A stretch of DNA of 64,000 bases from JAUXEH01 sp965533275 (GCA_965533275.1 CBESWG010000005.1:1-64000); one strand, 5' to 3'. Counted from the first letter of the stretch, positions 8,675 through 18,056 are shown. Translations and numbers: made by a program. The notes: a model not told the origin generated them from the letters alone.

Positions 8675-10774
8675 TCACTCCCCCGGCTGGGAGAGCGTGA
8701 TCCGCACGGGCTTACGAGATTCTCGGGCGAGCCAGACAACAAGGTCTGTCCCTTCCAGAGTGCGGCTGTACCCCAATTCGTATCCGGATCCCAGGCTGAG
8801 CTCTGTCCCATCGACGGCAACCCGGGGAGCGCTGTCGCCCCAGCCCTCGATCACGAGACAGGCGTTCCGGAGCGGCGAGTCAGGAGCGGCCGCCAGCTCC
8901 AGCTCAACCCCGGGTTTTTCTGGCTGCGTGCACCAGAGGAGATAGGCCCGCTGGGAAAAATCGTATCCGGCGGACTCGAGATCTCCGGATATCACCCTGA
9001 GCTCGGGCGCCCGGATCCAGGACTTGGCCAAAGGGATCAGGCGTTCGAACGGCAGGTCGTGCATCCCATACAGGGAGCTTACCCAGTTCCGGCTGCCGCC
9101 CTCATGGATGACCGGATCGGTGATGGGGAATCCCAGGAAGCTTGCGGCCCGGTCGGTTGTCCTCTGTGTGCGGCCGTCGCAGCACATCTGCCCCACGGGC
9201 CAGTGGCTGCAGGATCCGGGGCGGGACAGGGCCGAGATATTCATGTCCTTCAGGTAGTGCATCTCTCCGCCCGGCTCGAAGATGATGAACGGCTTGTTGT
9301 TGGCCTTCAGGTTGTGCATCTGGATCATGGGATTTTCGGGGATCGGCTTGTCGGTCTTGGCGGGGGGATCGACGATGTAGGAGAACTCCTGCATCTCACC
9401 CGCGAGGTTTGCGATCGTGACATACTGTTCGTTGACCACGTCCCCCTGGACCTGGCCGGGCCCGGTCAGAGGGATGGATTCCTGGAACTGGCGGGGCCTC
9501 CCCAGGGATCCCTTCTCCCAGATGTATTTGCGGATCCCGGTCTGGTCCGGATAGAAGTAGTAGTATTCGTCCACCCAGCAGCCCCAGCCGGTGCGGGGAT
9601 CGACACGCCAGTGGTTGTCGTAGGCGCTGACCGGGGCATAGCGCCAGTGGACCACGACACGCGCCGGCGTGTTCTCGATGATGCGCACATGGGAGTAGCG
9701 GCAGTGCCGGTCCTGCATGTGTTCGAAGCAGCCCTCCTTGTTATCCCAGGCCTCCACGCTCTGGTCGGCCATCCAGAGGTTGTTCTCAGTCACCCAGGCG
9801 GGGGAATATCGCGTCCCACGCCAGAACACAACGCGTACCGGCGAATCGTCGAACTGCACGACCACATCCGGATCGTCGTCGATCCGCCAGAGGTCGTCCC
9901 ACTCCCAGTGATACTCCAGGCGTGTGTAGTAGGCCCCGAACCGGCCCGGGCCTTGGGGCCCCGAGGGGAGCACGCGCTCAGGGATGTCGGGCGGGGCCGG
10001 GGGAGCGAGCGAGGCAACGGCCTGGCTCAGTTCTTCCGCTGAGAGGATCCGGGCGTGGACCTCGATTTCGTCCAGTATGGCATCCAGGGAATACCAGCCG
10101 GGCAGGGTCCCGTGTTCCCTGTGGATGTAGGCCGGCTCCGAGGGCTGGGGGACCGAACCGATGACGAGGTCAGTGCGGCGCGCGGGCGTCATCCCTCCAC
10201 GGAACTCCAGCCGGCCTTCTTCCTGGCCGTCGATGAAGACGGTGAGTCCGGTCTCGGGATCGAACACGCCGGCGACATGGGCCCAGGCCCTCAGGGGAAT
10301 CCTGGTCTGTGAGATACAGGTCCGCCAGGCAGAGCCGGAAAAGACCTTGACCGCTAGCTCTCCGTCCGGCCCGATCTCCAGGGCATAGCCTGCGGTTTCG
10401 GTGCTGTGGCTCACCACCGGGCACCAGCTCCAGGGATAGGCGGCCAGGGCCACCCAAGCCTCCAGTGTGAAGGGGCCGGGCAGCTGTGGGGCCTCTGAGG
10501 CATTCCTCGTGACGACGGTCGTGTAGCCATCGAATTTCAGTGCCTGGCCCACAACTCCCCTGACGGCACGGAAATTTCCCGAGATCGGATCCGACAGGCC
10601 GGAGGCCGTATCCGCGACCACGGCTGCCGTATCGCCCTCAAAGGACCAGTGGGCCGCCGCCTGGGACTCGTCACACCTGCCGTCGACGGTCGCGAAGACC
10701 AGCAGCAGGGCCGCGGCAGCCAGGGCCGGCAGCAGGCTGGGGCTGGGATCAATACTGGAGAATCTGAATTTCAT
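8675..10774 (-). CDS. Exported LamG (concanavalin-like) domain protein
   Basis: A 699-residue exported protein. The start is the ATG at 10774, with AAGGAG five bases before it; a GTG at 10780 is in frame but too close to that site. Residues 10-35 are a signal peptide. Residues about 45-245 form a LamG/concanavalin jelly roll (HWSFEGD, LKFDGYTTVV, FTLEAWVAL, WAHVAGVFDPETG, ILDEIEVHARILSAEEL). The remaining 440 residues, rich in Trp, Tyr and Asp (YHWEWDDLWRIDDDPDVV, WVDEYYYFYPDQTGIRKYIW), show no motif I can name. They may be a polysaccharide-active beta-sandwich. The position inside the symporter/ADH/GH78 operon points to carbohydrate binding or cleavage outside the cytoplasm. Confidence 0.75.
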   Translation of the reverse strand: MKFRFSSIDPSPSLLPALAAAALLLVFATVDGRCDESQAAAHWSFEGDTAAVVADTASGLSDPISGNFRAVRGVVGQALKFDGYTTVVTRNASEAPQLPGPFTLEAWVALAAYPWSWCPVVSHSTETAGYALEIGPDGELAVKVFSGSAWRTCISQTRIPLRAWAHVAGVFDPETGLTVFIDGQEEGRLEFRGGMTPARRTDLVIGSVPQPSEPAYIHREHGTLPGWYSLDAILDEIEVHARILSAEELSQAVASLAPPAPPDIPERVLPSGPQGPGRFGAYYTRLEYHWEWDDLWRIDDDPDVVVQFDDSPVRVVFWRGTRYSPAWVTENNLWMADQSVEAWDNKEGCFEHMQDRHCRYSHVRIIENTPARVVVHWRYAPVSAYDNHWRVDPRTGWGCWVDEYYYFYPDQTGIRKYIWEKGSLGRPRQFQESIPLTGPGQVQGDVVNEQYVTIANLAGEMQEFSYIVDPPAKTDKPIPENPMIQMHNLKANNKPFIIFEPGGEMHYLKDMNISALSRPGSCSHWPVGQMCCDGRTQRTTDRAASFLGFPITDPVIHEGGSRNWVSSLYGMHDLPFERLIPLAKSWIRAPELRVISGDLESAGYDFSQRAYLLWCTQPEKPGVELELAAAPDSPLRNACLVIEGWGDSAPRVAVDGTELSLGSGYELGYSRTLEGTDLVVWLARESRKPVRITLSQPGE

Positions 10775-10825
10775 GCTCACTCCTTCTCAAGGACACGGAT
10801 CCGTCAATATCCGGGGCGCCGTGGA

Positions 10826-11992
10826 TCACTTCCGGCAGCTCTCCTTCAGCAGCTCGAAGACTCCCTCCAGGTCCACAACCCGGGGGTGGTTCTTGTAGTC
10901 CGGCAGCACCAGGGAGGCCTCGGCCAGGTCCCGCAGCTCCTCTTCGGGCACGTTCAGGTCGGCAAAGCACAGGCTCATGCCGATCCGCCGGATGAAATTC
11001 TCGATCAGCGTAGCGGATTTAGCGGCCGCCTCTTCCACGGGGAGATCATCCAATGCGGGATCGAACAGCATTCCGACTTGTGCAAATTTATCCGGGACCG
11101 TCTCGTAGGTGTAGCGGAGGATGGCCGGATAGACCACGGCCAGCGCCTCCCCGTGCATCACATGGGGATAACTCCCGCCGATGGCCATGCCGATCCCGTG
11201 GGGGAGAGTCACTCCGGCGTTGGCGATGCTCAGGCCGGCCAGAGTGTCGGCCCAGGCCATGCGCGTGCGGGCCTCGAGATCGGATCCGTCCTCCACGGCC
11301 CTGGGCAGGTTATCCGCCGCCAGCCGGATGGCCTCCAGGGAGATCAGGTCCGTATAGGCCGAGCCGTTCGGCGTGATGAAGCTCTCGAAGGCATGAGCGA
11401 ACACATCGAAGCCGGTGGAGGCGGTGACGTGTTCGGGGACAGAGAGCATGAGCTCGGGGTCCACAAGCGCGATCTTCGGGAACAGGCGGGGATGATAGAG
11501 AGCTGACTTGGTTTTCTCCTCGGGATTGGTGACGACCGCGACCTGGGTCACCTGGGAGCCTGTGCCCGAGGTCGTGGAGACAGCCACGACCGGGAGGGTC
11601 TGTTCTGTGGGCTGGCCATCCCTGAAAAACAGGTAGTCCCAGCACGTCCCCTGGTGCGTGGCTTCCACGGCGATGGCCTTGGCGGTGTCCATGCTCGATC
11701 CGCCGCCTAGGCCGAGCACCACGTCGGCCCGGTGTTTCTCTGCTACAAGGGCCCCGGCCGAGACCAACTCTGTGGTGGGATTGGGGATCACACCGTCGAA
11801 ATGGGCCACCGAGATCCCGCTTTCCTTGAGGGAACGCTTCACATCCCGGAATAGTGACTCGAACTCCGGGAAGACCGGCACCGTGACCAGGAGGCACCGC
11901 CGGCCGCATGCTGCGACCGCCTCTCCGACCTCCCGGATCCGGCCGGCTCCGAATCGGATCTCCGTGGGTTGATAATAATTAAAATCTTTCAT
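10826..11992 (-). CDS. Iron-containing alcohol dehydrogenase
   Basis: A 388-residue group III (Fe-ADH) oxidoreductase. Start taken as the ATG at 11992 (MKDFNYYQP); a GTG two codons earlier is possible. Seen: NAD-binding GLGGGSSMDTAKA, nucleotide/substrate loop TTSGTGSQVTQ, and the metal ligands Asp and His in TGFDVFAHAFE plus His in TLPHGIG and His in VMHGEAL. All four ligands are intact, so it should be active. Relatives include butanol, 1,2-propanediol and lactaldehyde dehydrogenases. In a rhamnose-releasing operon, reduction of lactaldehyde to 1,2-propanediol is a reasonable guess. It lies 30 bases after the symporter gene and 50 before the LamG gene. Confidence 0.92.
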   Translation of the reverse strand: MKDFNYYQPTEIRFGAGRIREVGEAVAACGRRCLLVTVPVFPEFESLFRDVKRSLKESGISVAHFDGVIPNPTTELVSAGALVAEKHRADVVLGLGGGSSMDTAKAIAVEATHQGTCWDYLFFRDGQPTEQTLPVVAVSTTSGTGSQVTQVAVVTNPEEKTKSALYHPRLFPKIALVDPELMLSVPEHVTASTGFDVFAHAFESFITPNGSAYTDLISLEAIRLAADNLPRAVEDGSDLEARTRMAWADTLAGLSIANAGVTLPHGIGMAIGGSYPHVMHGEALAVVYPAILRYTYETVPDKFAQVGMLFDPALDDLPVEEAAAKSATLIENFIRRIGMSLCFADLNVPEEELRDLAEASLVLPDYKNHPRVVDLEGVFELLKESCRK

Positions 11993-12028
11993 GGTCACCT
12001 TCTCTGTGGGCGATTTGCCGACCTCATT

Positions 12029-13654
12029 CTATCTCAATATATAATAGAGGACCACCATGATCAGCAGGAGTGCGGCGGCGATCACCCTGGGATCCAGGAG
12101 CCCCGTGATCCGGCCCTGCGAGATGACCTGCAGGGGATTTTTCCAGGTCAGTCCCTCAATCTGCGCTGGATCCGGAGGGGGCGTGATCAGGCTGACGCAG
12201 AAGAAGATGACGGAGCAGAGGCAAAACATCCACCAGGCCTGCATCATGAAGGGGATCCCCCAGCCGTCGGTGATGACCTTCTCCTGCCCGATCACCGGGA
12301 GGTCGATGAGGAAGGAGACCGCGCCCAGGATGAAGCCCGCGATCAGGGTCGTGAGTGCGGCCTGCTTGGTACCCCTACGCCAGAAGACACCCCAGATAAA
12401 GACCGTGGTGATGGGAGGGGCCAGGTGGGCCGCGACCGCATTGACCGCCTCAAAGATGCTCCCGTACTTGCCTCCCTGTGTCGACCAGGCCATGGCGAGG
12501 AGCATGACCACCACCGCGCTGATCCGGCCGATCTTCACCTGCCCCATATCGGACAGCTTGGGCTTGAGGCGCTTGACGATGTCGACGGCCACCAGGGTGG
12601 CGGAGCTGTTGAGAGCGGCGGCGATGGTGCTCATCAGGGCAGCCAGCAGTCCTGCCGCGATCAGCCCTTTGAGCCCCGTGGGGATGAGCTGGTTGATGAG
12701 CACGGGGAGGGTCTGGTTGCTGTCGGCCCCGATCAGATCCTTGAAGAGGACATACCCCAACACGCCGGGGAACACCATGAGGAAGACGGGCAGGATCTTG
12801 AGGAGGCCCGCGAAGAGAGGCCCCAGCTGGGCATCCCTCTGGGTGCGGGCCCCCAGGACACGCTGGACGATGGTCTGGTCCGAGCACCAGTACCAGATGC
12901 CCAGTATCGGGTATCCCAGCAGCACGGCATACCAGGCCAGGCCTGAGGCGTTATCGGTCCGGATCATGCTGAGCTGCTCGGGCCGGACCGCTTGCTTGAG
13001 CTCGGCGAGCGAGTGGATCCCTCTGTCCGGGAGCGCCAGGATCGCGAAGACCGTGACGGCTATGGCACCGAAGATCAGGATCACGGTCTGGATGGTCTCG
13101 GTGACAACCACGGCCTTGAGACCGCCCAGGACCGTGTAGATGGCGGTGATCACAGAGATGATCACGATGGAGGCCACGACGTCGATCCCGAAAAACTGCT
13201 TGAAGACCGAGGCCCCCGCGTAGAGGCTCATGCCGATGTGGATGAAGAGAGCGCCCATGATCGCCATGAACGCCAGGAACATGCGGGAGGCCGGGCCGAA
13301 GCGCAGCTCCAGGAACTCGGGGAGCGTGGAGATGCGGCTCTTGAAATAGAAAGGCGCGAAGACCAGCCCCAGCAGGATCAGCGTGAATGTGGCCATCCAC
13401 TCGAAGTTGCCCCAGACCAGCCCCTCGTTGTAGCCGGAAGCGGCCAGGCCCACCAGGTGAATGGTGGAGATGTTGGAGGCAAAGAGGGCCGCCCCCACCA
13501 TGCCCCACTTCAGGGAGCGGCCGGCCAGGAAATATCCCTGGCTGGTAAGCTGCATGCGCCGCACCGAGTAGATCCCGACAAAAAGGATCCCCAACAGGTA
13601 GGCGATGATGATGACGAGGTCCAGGACCGGTATTGCTAGGTCAGATCCAAACAC
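12029..13654 (-). CDS. Sodium:solute symporter (SSS family), sugar type
   Basis: A 541-residue inner-membrane symporter with 13-14 hydrophobic segments. The SSS family signature is visible in TSQGYFLAGRSLKWGMVGAALF (residues about 35-56), followed by the GLAASGYNEGLVWGNFEW segment, GGLKAVVVTETIQ and WYWCSDQTIVQRVLGAR. These last motifs are typical of the SGLT-like sugar branch rather than of PutP. The start is a GTG at 13654, with GAGGAG seven bases upstream. It is the first gene of the minus-strand operon, with the iron ADH 30 bases downstream. Likely substrate: rhamnose, an oligosaccharide or a related sugar freed by the operon's hydrolase; not provable from sequence alone. Confidence 0.9.
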   Translation of the reverse strand: MFGSDLAIPVLDLVIIIAYLLGILFVGIYSVRRMQLTSQGYFLAGRSLKWGMVGAALFASNISTIHLVGLAASGYNEGLVWGNFEWMATFTLILLGLVFAPFYFKSRISTLPEFLELRFGPASRMFLAFMAIMGALFIHIGMSLYAGASVFKQFFGIDVVASIVIISVITAIYTVLGGLKAVVVTETIQTVILIFGAIAVTVFAILALPDRGIHSLAELKQAVRPEQLSMIRTDNASGLAWYAVLLGYPILGIWYWCSDQTIVQRVLGARTQRDAQLGPLFAGLLKILPVFLMVFPGVLGYVLFKDLIGADSNQTLPVLINQLIPTGLKGLIAAGLLAALMSTIAAALNSSATLVAVDIVKRLKPKLSDMGQVKIGRISAVVVMLLAMAWSTQGGKYGSIFEAVNAVAAHLAPPITTVFIWGVFWRRGTKQAALTTLIAGFILGAVSFLIDLPVIGQEKVITDGWGIPFMMQAWWMFCLCSVIFFCVSLITPPPDPAQIEGLTWKNPLQVISQGRITGLLDPRVIAAALLLIMVVLYYILR

Positions 13655-13744
13655 TCAGTCTCCTCTTCGAATCCGAATTCAGGAGAAAACTATATCATGA
13701 AACCAATGGTGATTCGAGATGAAAAGTTGCCATAGCCTCGCCGG

Positions 13745-13773
13745 TTGTCGAACGGATTCTATTCTGCTATCCT
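13745..13773 (+). promoter_or_regulatory. Candidate sigma70 promoter for the sulfatase cluster
   Basis: TTGTCG at 13745-13750 and TATCCT at 13768-13773 with a 17-bp spacer. Both boxes are imperfect. It lies 45 bases before the small exported protein that precedes the sulfatase. Confidence 0.35.
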
Positions 13774-13817
13774 ATATTTACACCCAGGAGGCCCCCACTC
13801 CGAAGGAGGAAAATGCC

Positions 13818-14060
13818 ATGACTCAGACATCCAAAATCTTGGGGATTTTCATCATCGGCGTCCTGCTCCTGACCATCACGGCCCCAGCCATCAGCCAGGA
13901 CCAGCAGGAAACCTTCGTGGGGACTGTGATCCTGTCGGGAGGATTCGTTTCACCCTCAACGGAGCGCTTGACCATGGACGTCCAGAAATGGACAACCGAA
14001 GAGGTCGAGTCGCTCTGGAATTCCCCGCACATCCTGAACGGCGTTAGAAAGACCAAATAA
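13818..14060 (+). CDS. Small exported protein, possibly truncated
   Basis: An 80-residue protein with a clear signal peptide (MTQTSKILGIFIIGVLLLTI, cleavage near PAIS-QDQQ) and a strong AGGAGG site eight bases before the ATG at 13818. The mature part (FVGTVILSGGFVSPSTERLT, then MDVQKWTTEEVESLW) resembles the opening of an exported family of about 160 residues common in Acidobacteriota, whose members continue well past the point where this one stops (VRKTK, then TAA). I infer a shortened copy or N-terminal remnant, but a genuine short protein is possible. It lies 14 bases before the sulfatase and is probably cotranscribed with it. Function unknown. Confidence 0.65.
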   Translation: MTQTSKILGIFIIGVLLLTITAPAISQDQQETFVGTVILSGGFVSPSTERLTMDVQKWTTEEVESLWNSPHILNGVRKTK

Positions 14061-14074
14061 TCGCCCAGACCTAG

Positions 14075-15883
14075 ATGGGGAAACGCACCAGTCACGCCGT
14101 CATATTTGGTCTTCTGATCGTTTCTCTTTTAGGTTTGATCGGCTGCACGGCCGAGGCTGCCAAGCCACCCAACGTGATCCTGGTCATGACGGATGACCAG
14201 GGCTACGGAGATATCGGCGCCCACGGCAGCCCTTACGTCAAGACGCCGGCGCTCGACCGGCTGCACGCGGAAAGCGTGAGGCTGACCGATTTCCATGTGG
14301 ATCCCTGCTGCTCCCCCACCCGGGCGGCACTGCTCACGGGGCTCTACTCCGCCCGCACAGGCGTGTGGCACACGATCGGGGGGCGCTCGCTGCTGCGTCA
14401 CGGAAAGGCCACCATCGCCGACGTTTTTCAGGCCTCGGGATACAGGACCGCCATCTTCGGCAAGTGGCATCTGGGCGACAACTACCCCTTCCGGCCCCAG
14501 GACCGGGGATTCGAGGAGGTGCTCGTCCACGGCAGCGGTGTCATCGGCAACCGCTGGGACTTTTGGGGCAACGACTATTTCGACGACACCTATCTCCGGA
14601 ATGGCGCGCCGGAGCGGTTCGAGGGATACTGCAACACGGTCTGGTTCGACGAAACCATCGCGTTTCTCCGGGAGAACCGTGAGCAGCCCTTCTTCTGCTT
14701 CCTCTCGACCAACATCCCGCATGCTCCCTTGGTCGTGGAGGACCGCTACATCGAGCCCTACAGGGCGCTGGTGTCGGAGCGTCTGGCCGGCTATTACGGG
14801 ATGATCGCCCGGTTCGACGAGGACCTGGCCCGCCTGCTCGCCGAGATCGCGGGACTTGGGCTGGAGGACAACACCATCCTCATCTTCATGACCGACAACG
14901 GGCCTTGCCCCTGGTACGGCGGCATCGTGATCGACGAAGACGGCTTTGTCGAGGAGGGCTACAGCGCCGGGATGCGAGGCGGCAAGATCTGGGGGTATGA
15001 GAACGCCCACCGCGTGCCCTTTTTCATCCGCTGGCCGGCCGGCGGGATCGGGGGCGGCAGGGACGTGGACCGGCTCACCGCCCACATCGACCTGATGCCC
15101 ACACTGATCGAGCTCTGCGGGCTGGCAAAACCGGCCGAGATGGGGCTGGACGGGCTGAGCTTCTCTCCCCTGCTCCTCGATCCAGAGGCGTCGTGGCCGG
15201 AGCGTACGCTGTTCGTGCACAACCAGAGGGTGGATTTCCCGGAAAAATACAAGGACTACCAGGTCCTGACCGAACGCTGGCGCCTGGTGCGGCGCGATAA
15301 GGATGAACTCTACGATATCCGTGTGGATACGGGGCAGAGGGAGGATGTCGCCGCCCAACACCCGGAGGTCGTCCAAGCACTCCAGCATGAATACGAGGAG
15401 TGGTGGGAGGACATCTCAGCGGATTTCAGGACCTATGACCAGACCATAATCGGCTCCGAACACGAAAATCCGACACCGCTGTACGGCCACGATGCCCACA
15501 GCAGGGAGCAGGATCGCATCTGGGTGATCGCAGTGGAACGGGATGGCGCCTACAGGTTCCGGGCCTCGCGCTGGCCGCAGGAGGCGGAAAAGCGGGTGAG
15601 GGAAAACCGAGACGGATCCGAGGTCCTGCCCTTCGACACGGCCCATCTTGTGATCGGGAACCAGGATCGTGAGGCCAAAGTTGAGCCCGATGCTCGGTTT
15701 GCGGAATTCACGGTCCACCTCAAAGCCGGCACGACCTGCCTGCAGGCCTGGTTCGACGGGGGCGATACCGAAGGGAAGATCACGGCCGAATTCATATATA
15801 TCGAGAGGGTGGGCTCTGTCGACCCGGCTGCCGTCGCCGGCTACCAGGCATCCGATCCGGATACGCTACTGCGCAAGCCTTAA
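14075..15883 (+). CDS. Sulfatase (formylglycine-dependent, S1 family), lipoprotein
   Basis: A 602-residue type I sulfatase. A lipoprotein signal ends at LIGC (about residue 24). NVILVMTDDQGYGDIG carries the calcium-ligand aspartates. The active-site motif is Cys79-Ser-Pro-Thr-Arg83, where Cys79 would become formylglycine through an anaerobic or aerobic maturase not found here. FGKWHLGD and FMTDNGP are further family motifs. The C-terminal 150 residues form an extra domain (VIAVERDGAYRFRASRWPQE) seen in some glycan sulfatases. It should act in the periplasm or at the cell surface on sulfated sugars. The permease follows 87 bases downstream, and the GH29 fucosidase lies 2.8 kb on, consistent with sulfated fucan or similar glycan use. 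Confidence 0.93.
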   Translation: MGKRTSHAVIFGLLIVSLLGLIGCTAEAAKPPNVILVMTDDQGYGDIGAHGSPYVKTPALDRLHAESVRLTDFHVDPCCSPTRAALLTGLYSARTGVWHTIGGRSLLRHGKATIADVFQASGYRTAIFGKWHLGDNYPFRPQDRGFEEVLVHGSGVIGNRWDFWGNDYFDDTYLRNGAPERFEGYCNTVWFDETIAFLRENREQPFFCFLSTNIPHAPLVVEDRYIEPYRALVSERLAGYYGMIARFDEDLARLLAEIAGLGLEDNTILIFMTDNGPCPWYGGIVIDEDGFVEEGYSAGMRGGKIWGYENAHRVPFFIRWPAGGIGGGRDVDRLTAHIDLMPTLIELCGLAKPAEMGLDGLSFSPLLLDPEASWPERTLFVHNQRVDFPEKYKDYQVLTERWRLVRRDKDELYDIRVDTGQREDVAAQHPEVVQALQHEYEEWWEDISADFRTYDQTIIGSEHENPTPLYGHDAHSREQDRIWVIAVERDGAYRFRASRWPQEAEKRVRENRDGSEVLPFDTAHLVIGNQDREAKVEPDARFAEFTVHLKAGTTCLQAWFDGGDTEGKITAEFIYIERVGSVDPAAVAGYQASDPDTLLRKP

Positions 15884-15970
15884 GCACGGATTGTGTACTC
15901 CCTCTTCCTTGTGATATAAACATCTCGATAATTGGACGCATCGAGCGATTTCTTTCATGGGAGGTCGAGC

Positions 15971-17500
15971 ATGTCTTCTGAGATTTCCGATATCAAAACC
16001 AACGATCCGAACGGACAGGCCTCGAAGTGGCTTTTCTGGACCTGTTTCATTGCTCTGGTCGCCACATCGTTCGGATTCATCATCCGGGCGAACATCATCG
16101 GGGACCTGGGGGTCCATTTCAATCTATCTGAAACACAGAAGGGGGAGATCCTGGGAGTTGGGTTGTGGCCCTTCGCCCTCAGCATCATCCTGTTCAGCCT
16201 GGTTATCGACAGGATCGGCTACGGCAGGGCGCTGACCTTCGCGTTTGTCTGCCATGTGCTCTCCGCGGTCGTCACGATCTTTGCGACCGGCTACCAGATG
16301 TTGTACTGGGGGACCTTCCTCCTGGCCCTGGGGAACGGCACGGTGGAGGCGGTGATAAATCCTGTCGTGGCCACCGTCTATTCCAAGCAAAAGACCAAGT
16401 GGCTCACCATCCTCCATGCGGGCTGGCCCGGTGGGATGGTCATGGGAGGGCTGCTGATCCTGATCCTGATGCCGGGCCTCGACTGGCGATGGAAGGTCGG
16501 ACTCGTCCTGATCCCGGCCTCCGCCTACGGCCTGATGATGATCCGGGCCAAATTCCCGGTACACGAGCGCGTGAAGGCCGGCGTGTCCTACAAGGCCATG
16601 CTCCAGGAGGCCGGCATCATCGGGGCGGTCATCGTGATCGTGATCATGGTGGGAGAGATCGGCCGCGTCTTTGCGTTTTCTCTGACCGTGACGATCATCG
16701 TGTCGGCGGTCCTGATCATCGCTTACAGCCTGTATGTGCGGCGGTTGGGCCACCCCCTGTTCATCCTCCTGCTGCTCATCATGCTCCCGCTTGCAACCAC
16801 GGAGCTGGGCACGGACAGCTGGATCACAGAACTCGTGACGCCCGTGATGCAGGACATGGGGCTGCAGCCGGGCTGGGTTCTGGTCTACACGGCCTTCATC
16901 ATGATGGTGCTCCGCTTCCTGGCTGGGCCAATCGTGCACCGGCTTTCGCCTCTAGGGCTTCTGGCCGTGTGCAGCGCTATCGCCATCGTTGGCTTGGTCC
17001 TGCTCTCCCAGGCAGTGGGGATCATGATCTTCATCGCCGCGACCATCTACGCATTTGGCAAGACGTTCTTCTGGCCGACCATGCTGGGGGTGGCCGCGGA
17101 GCGCTTCCCCAAAGGTGGTGCGCTGACCCTCAATGCGATCGGCGGGATGGGGATGCTGAGCGTCGGTGTGATCGGGGCCGTCTTCCTCGGGAACATACAG
17201 GACCGGCAGATCGACCGGGAGCTCATCGCCCAGAACCCGGCCCTGCATTCCCAGATCATGGCCGAGGAGAAGACCAGCGTTTTCGGGAGATATCAGCCGA
17301 TCGACCAGCAGAAGTTCGAGACACTGCCCGAAGGCGAAAAGTCTACCGTAGTAGAGATCACCTCTTCGGCAAAGCAGAATGCCCTGATGACCGTGGCCAT
17401 ATTCCCCGCCATCATGCTGGCATGCTACCTCATCCTGATCTTCTACTTCAAATCCAAGGGTGGATACAAACCGGTCGAGCTGGAGGCACAGAGAGAGTGA
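15971..17500 (+). CDS. MFS transporter
   Basis: A 509-residue major facilitator permease with about 12-13 hydrophobic helices. The start is the ATG at 15971 after GGGAGG; a TTG 39 bases earlier opens the frame but has no site. The loop 2-3 motif is partly recognisable in SLVIDRIGYGRALTF. Central and C-terminal helices include GTVEAVINPVVATVY and AFGKTFFWPTMLGVAAERFP, the latter typical of the sugar/nucleoside-like MFS group found in Acidobacteriota and Bacteroidota. A loop of about 60 residues (near 415-475) separates the last two helices. It probably imports the desulfated sugar made by the sulfatase just upstream; this is inferred from position only. Confidence 0.88.
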   Translation: MSSEISDIKTNDPNGQASKWLFWTCFIALVATSFGFIIRANIIGDLGVHFNLSETQKGEILGVGLWPFALSIILFSLVIDRIGYGRALTFAFVCHVLSAVVTIFATGYQMLYWGTFLLALGNGTVEAVINPVVATVYSKQKTKWLTILHAGWPGGMVMGGLLILILMPGLDWRWKVGLVLIPASAYGLMMIRAKFPVHERVKAGVSYKAMLQEAGIIGAVIVIVIMVGEIGRVFAFSLTVTIIVSAVLIIAYSLYVRRLGHPLFILLLLIMLPLATTELGTDSWITELVTPVMQDMGLQPGWVLVYTAFIMMVLRFLAGPIVHRLSPLGLLAVCSAIAIVGLVLLSQAVGIMIFIAATIYAFGKTFFWPTMLGVAAERFPKGGALTLNAIGGMGMLSVGVIGAVFLGNIQDRQIDRELIAQNPALHSQIMAEEKTSVFGRYQPIDQQKFETLPEGEKSTVVEITSSAKQNALMTVAIFPAIMLACYLILIFYFKSKGGYKPVELEAQRE

Positions 17501-17523
17501 TTTGGGAGTGGTAGAGGGCGGCT

Positions 17524-17886
17524 CTATTTGCGCAGGATCTTGACGCCGGTTTGCTGATCCTTCTGCCACATGACCTTGGCGATGGGTTTGTCGGTCCGGG
17601 CTTCCTCTGATGGGTCGTCGAACTGCAGCTCAATGGTCGCACCGGGCGGGACCTCGTTATCCAAAAACAGGCCGTAGCCATCCGGGCTGACATTCTGAGT
17701 ATATCCCTTCCCTTCTATCGGAACGAGCAGCTTGTAGGAGAATTTTGCCACGTGGTCGGAGCGGCCGGTCTTGCGTTTCTCCGACGGCTCCCTGGGAGCG
17801 CGCACGACTGGCGACTCCGGGGATTCCCGCACCACAGGAGGCTCGGATTGCCTGCGGATCGACTTGAAGATCTTGAGTCGGATCAT
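17524..17886 (-). CDS. PilZ-domain protein with basic N-terminal tail
   Basis: A 120-residue protein. Residues 1-45 are a charged, proline- and arginine-rich tail; residues 46-120 are a PilZ domain related to that at 1576-1869. The two share KGYTQNVS/GFTQNIS, DNEVPPGATIELQF/DAEVPPGAVLELKF and AKVMWQKDQQTGVKIL/VKVMWQKEHIAGVKLL. The D/NxSxxG turn is NVSPDGYG here, slightly altered, so c-di-GMP affinity may differ between the two. Cytoplasmic. It is convergent with the MFS gene, 23 bases from its end. The ATG has only a weak AGGA before it. Confidence 0.72.
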   Translation of the reverse strand: MIRLKIFKSIRRQSEPPVVRESPESPVVRAPREPSEKRKTGRSDHVAKFSYKLLVPIEGKGYTQNVSPDGYGLFLDNEVPPGATIELQFDDPSEEARTDKPIAKVMWQKDQQTGVKILRK

Positions 17887-17927
17887 TGTCCTGATTGTAG
17901 CAGAAACCGGGGTTCGGCTTCAAATAA

Positions 17928-18056
17928 TTATCGACTCCGGATCATCCGGTTGGTCGAAAAACAGCTAAACTCCTGGCCGGGGAAGGCCACGTGGAAGCTC
18001 TGCTCCAGAGTAAGGTCCCCATCCCAAATGAAGATCAGCTTGGCCTCTGATCGGGG
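17928..18056 (-). other. In-frame coding-like tail after the SprT-like stop
   Basis: Directly after the TGA stop (18057-18059) of the SprT-like gene the same frame stays open for 42 codons to a TAA at 17928-17930. The translation (EAKLIFIWDGDLTLEQSFHV and so on) looks like protein. It may be a remnant of an adjoining gene, a former C-terminal extension, or chance. No start codon and ribosome site support an independent gene. Confidence 0.25.

Noticed and set aside
8561..10042. 493-codon plus-strand ORF over the LamG gene
   Set aside because: Shadow of the LamG frame. The minus frame has signal peptide, ribosome site and LamG motifs.
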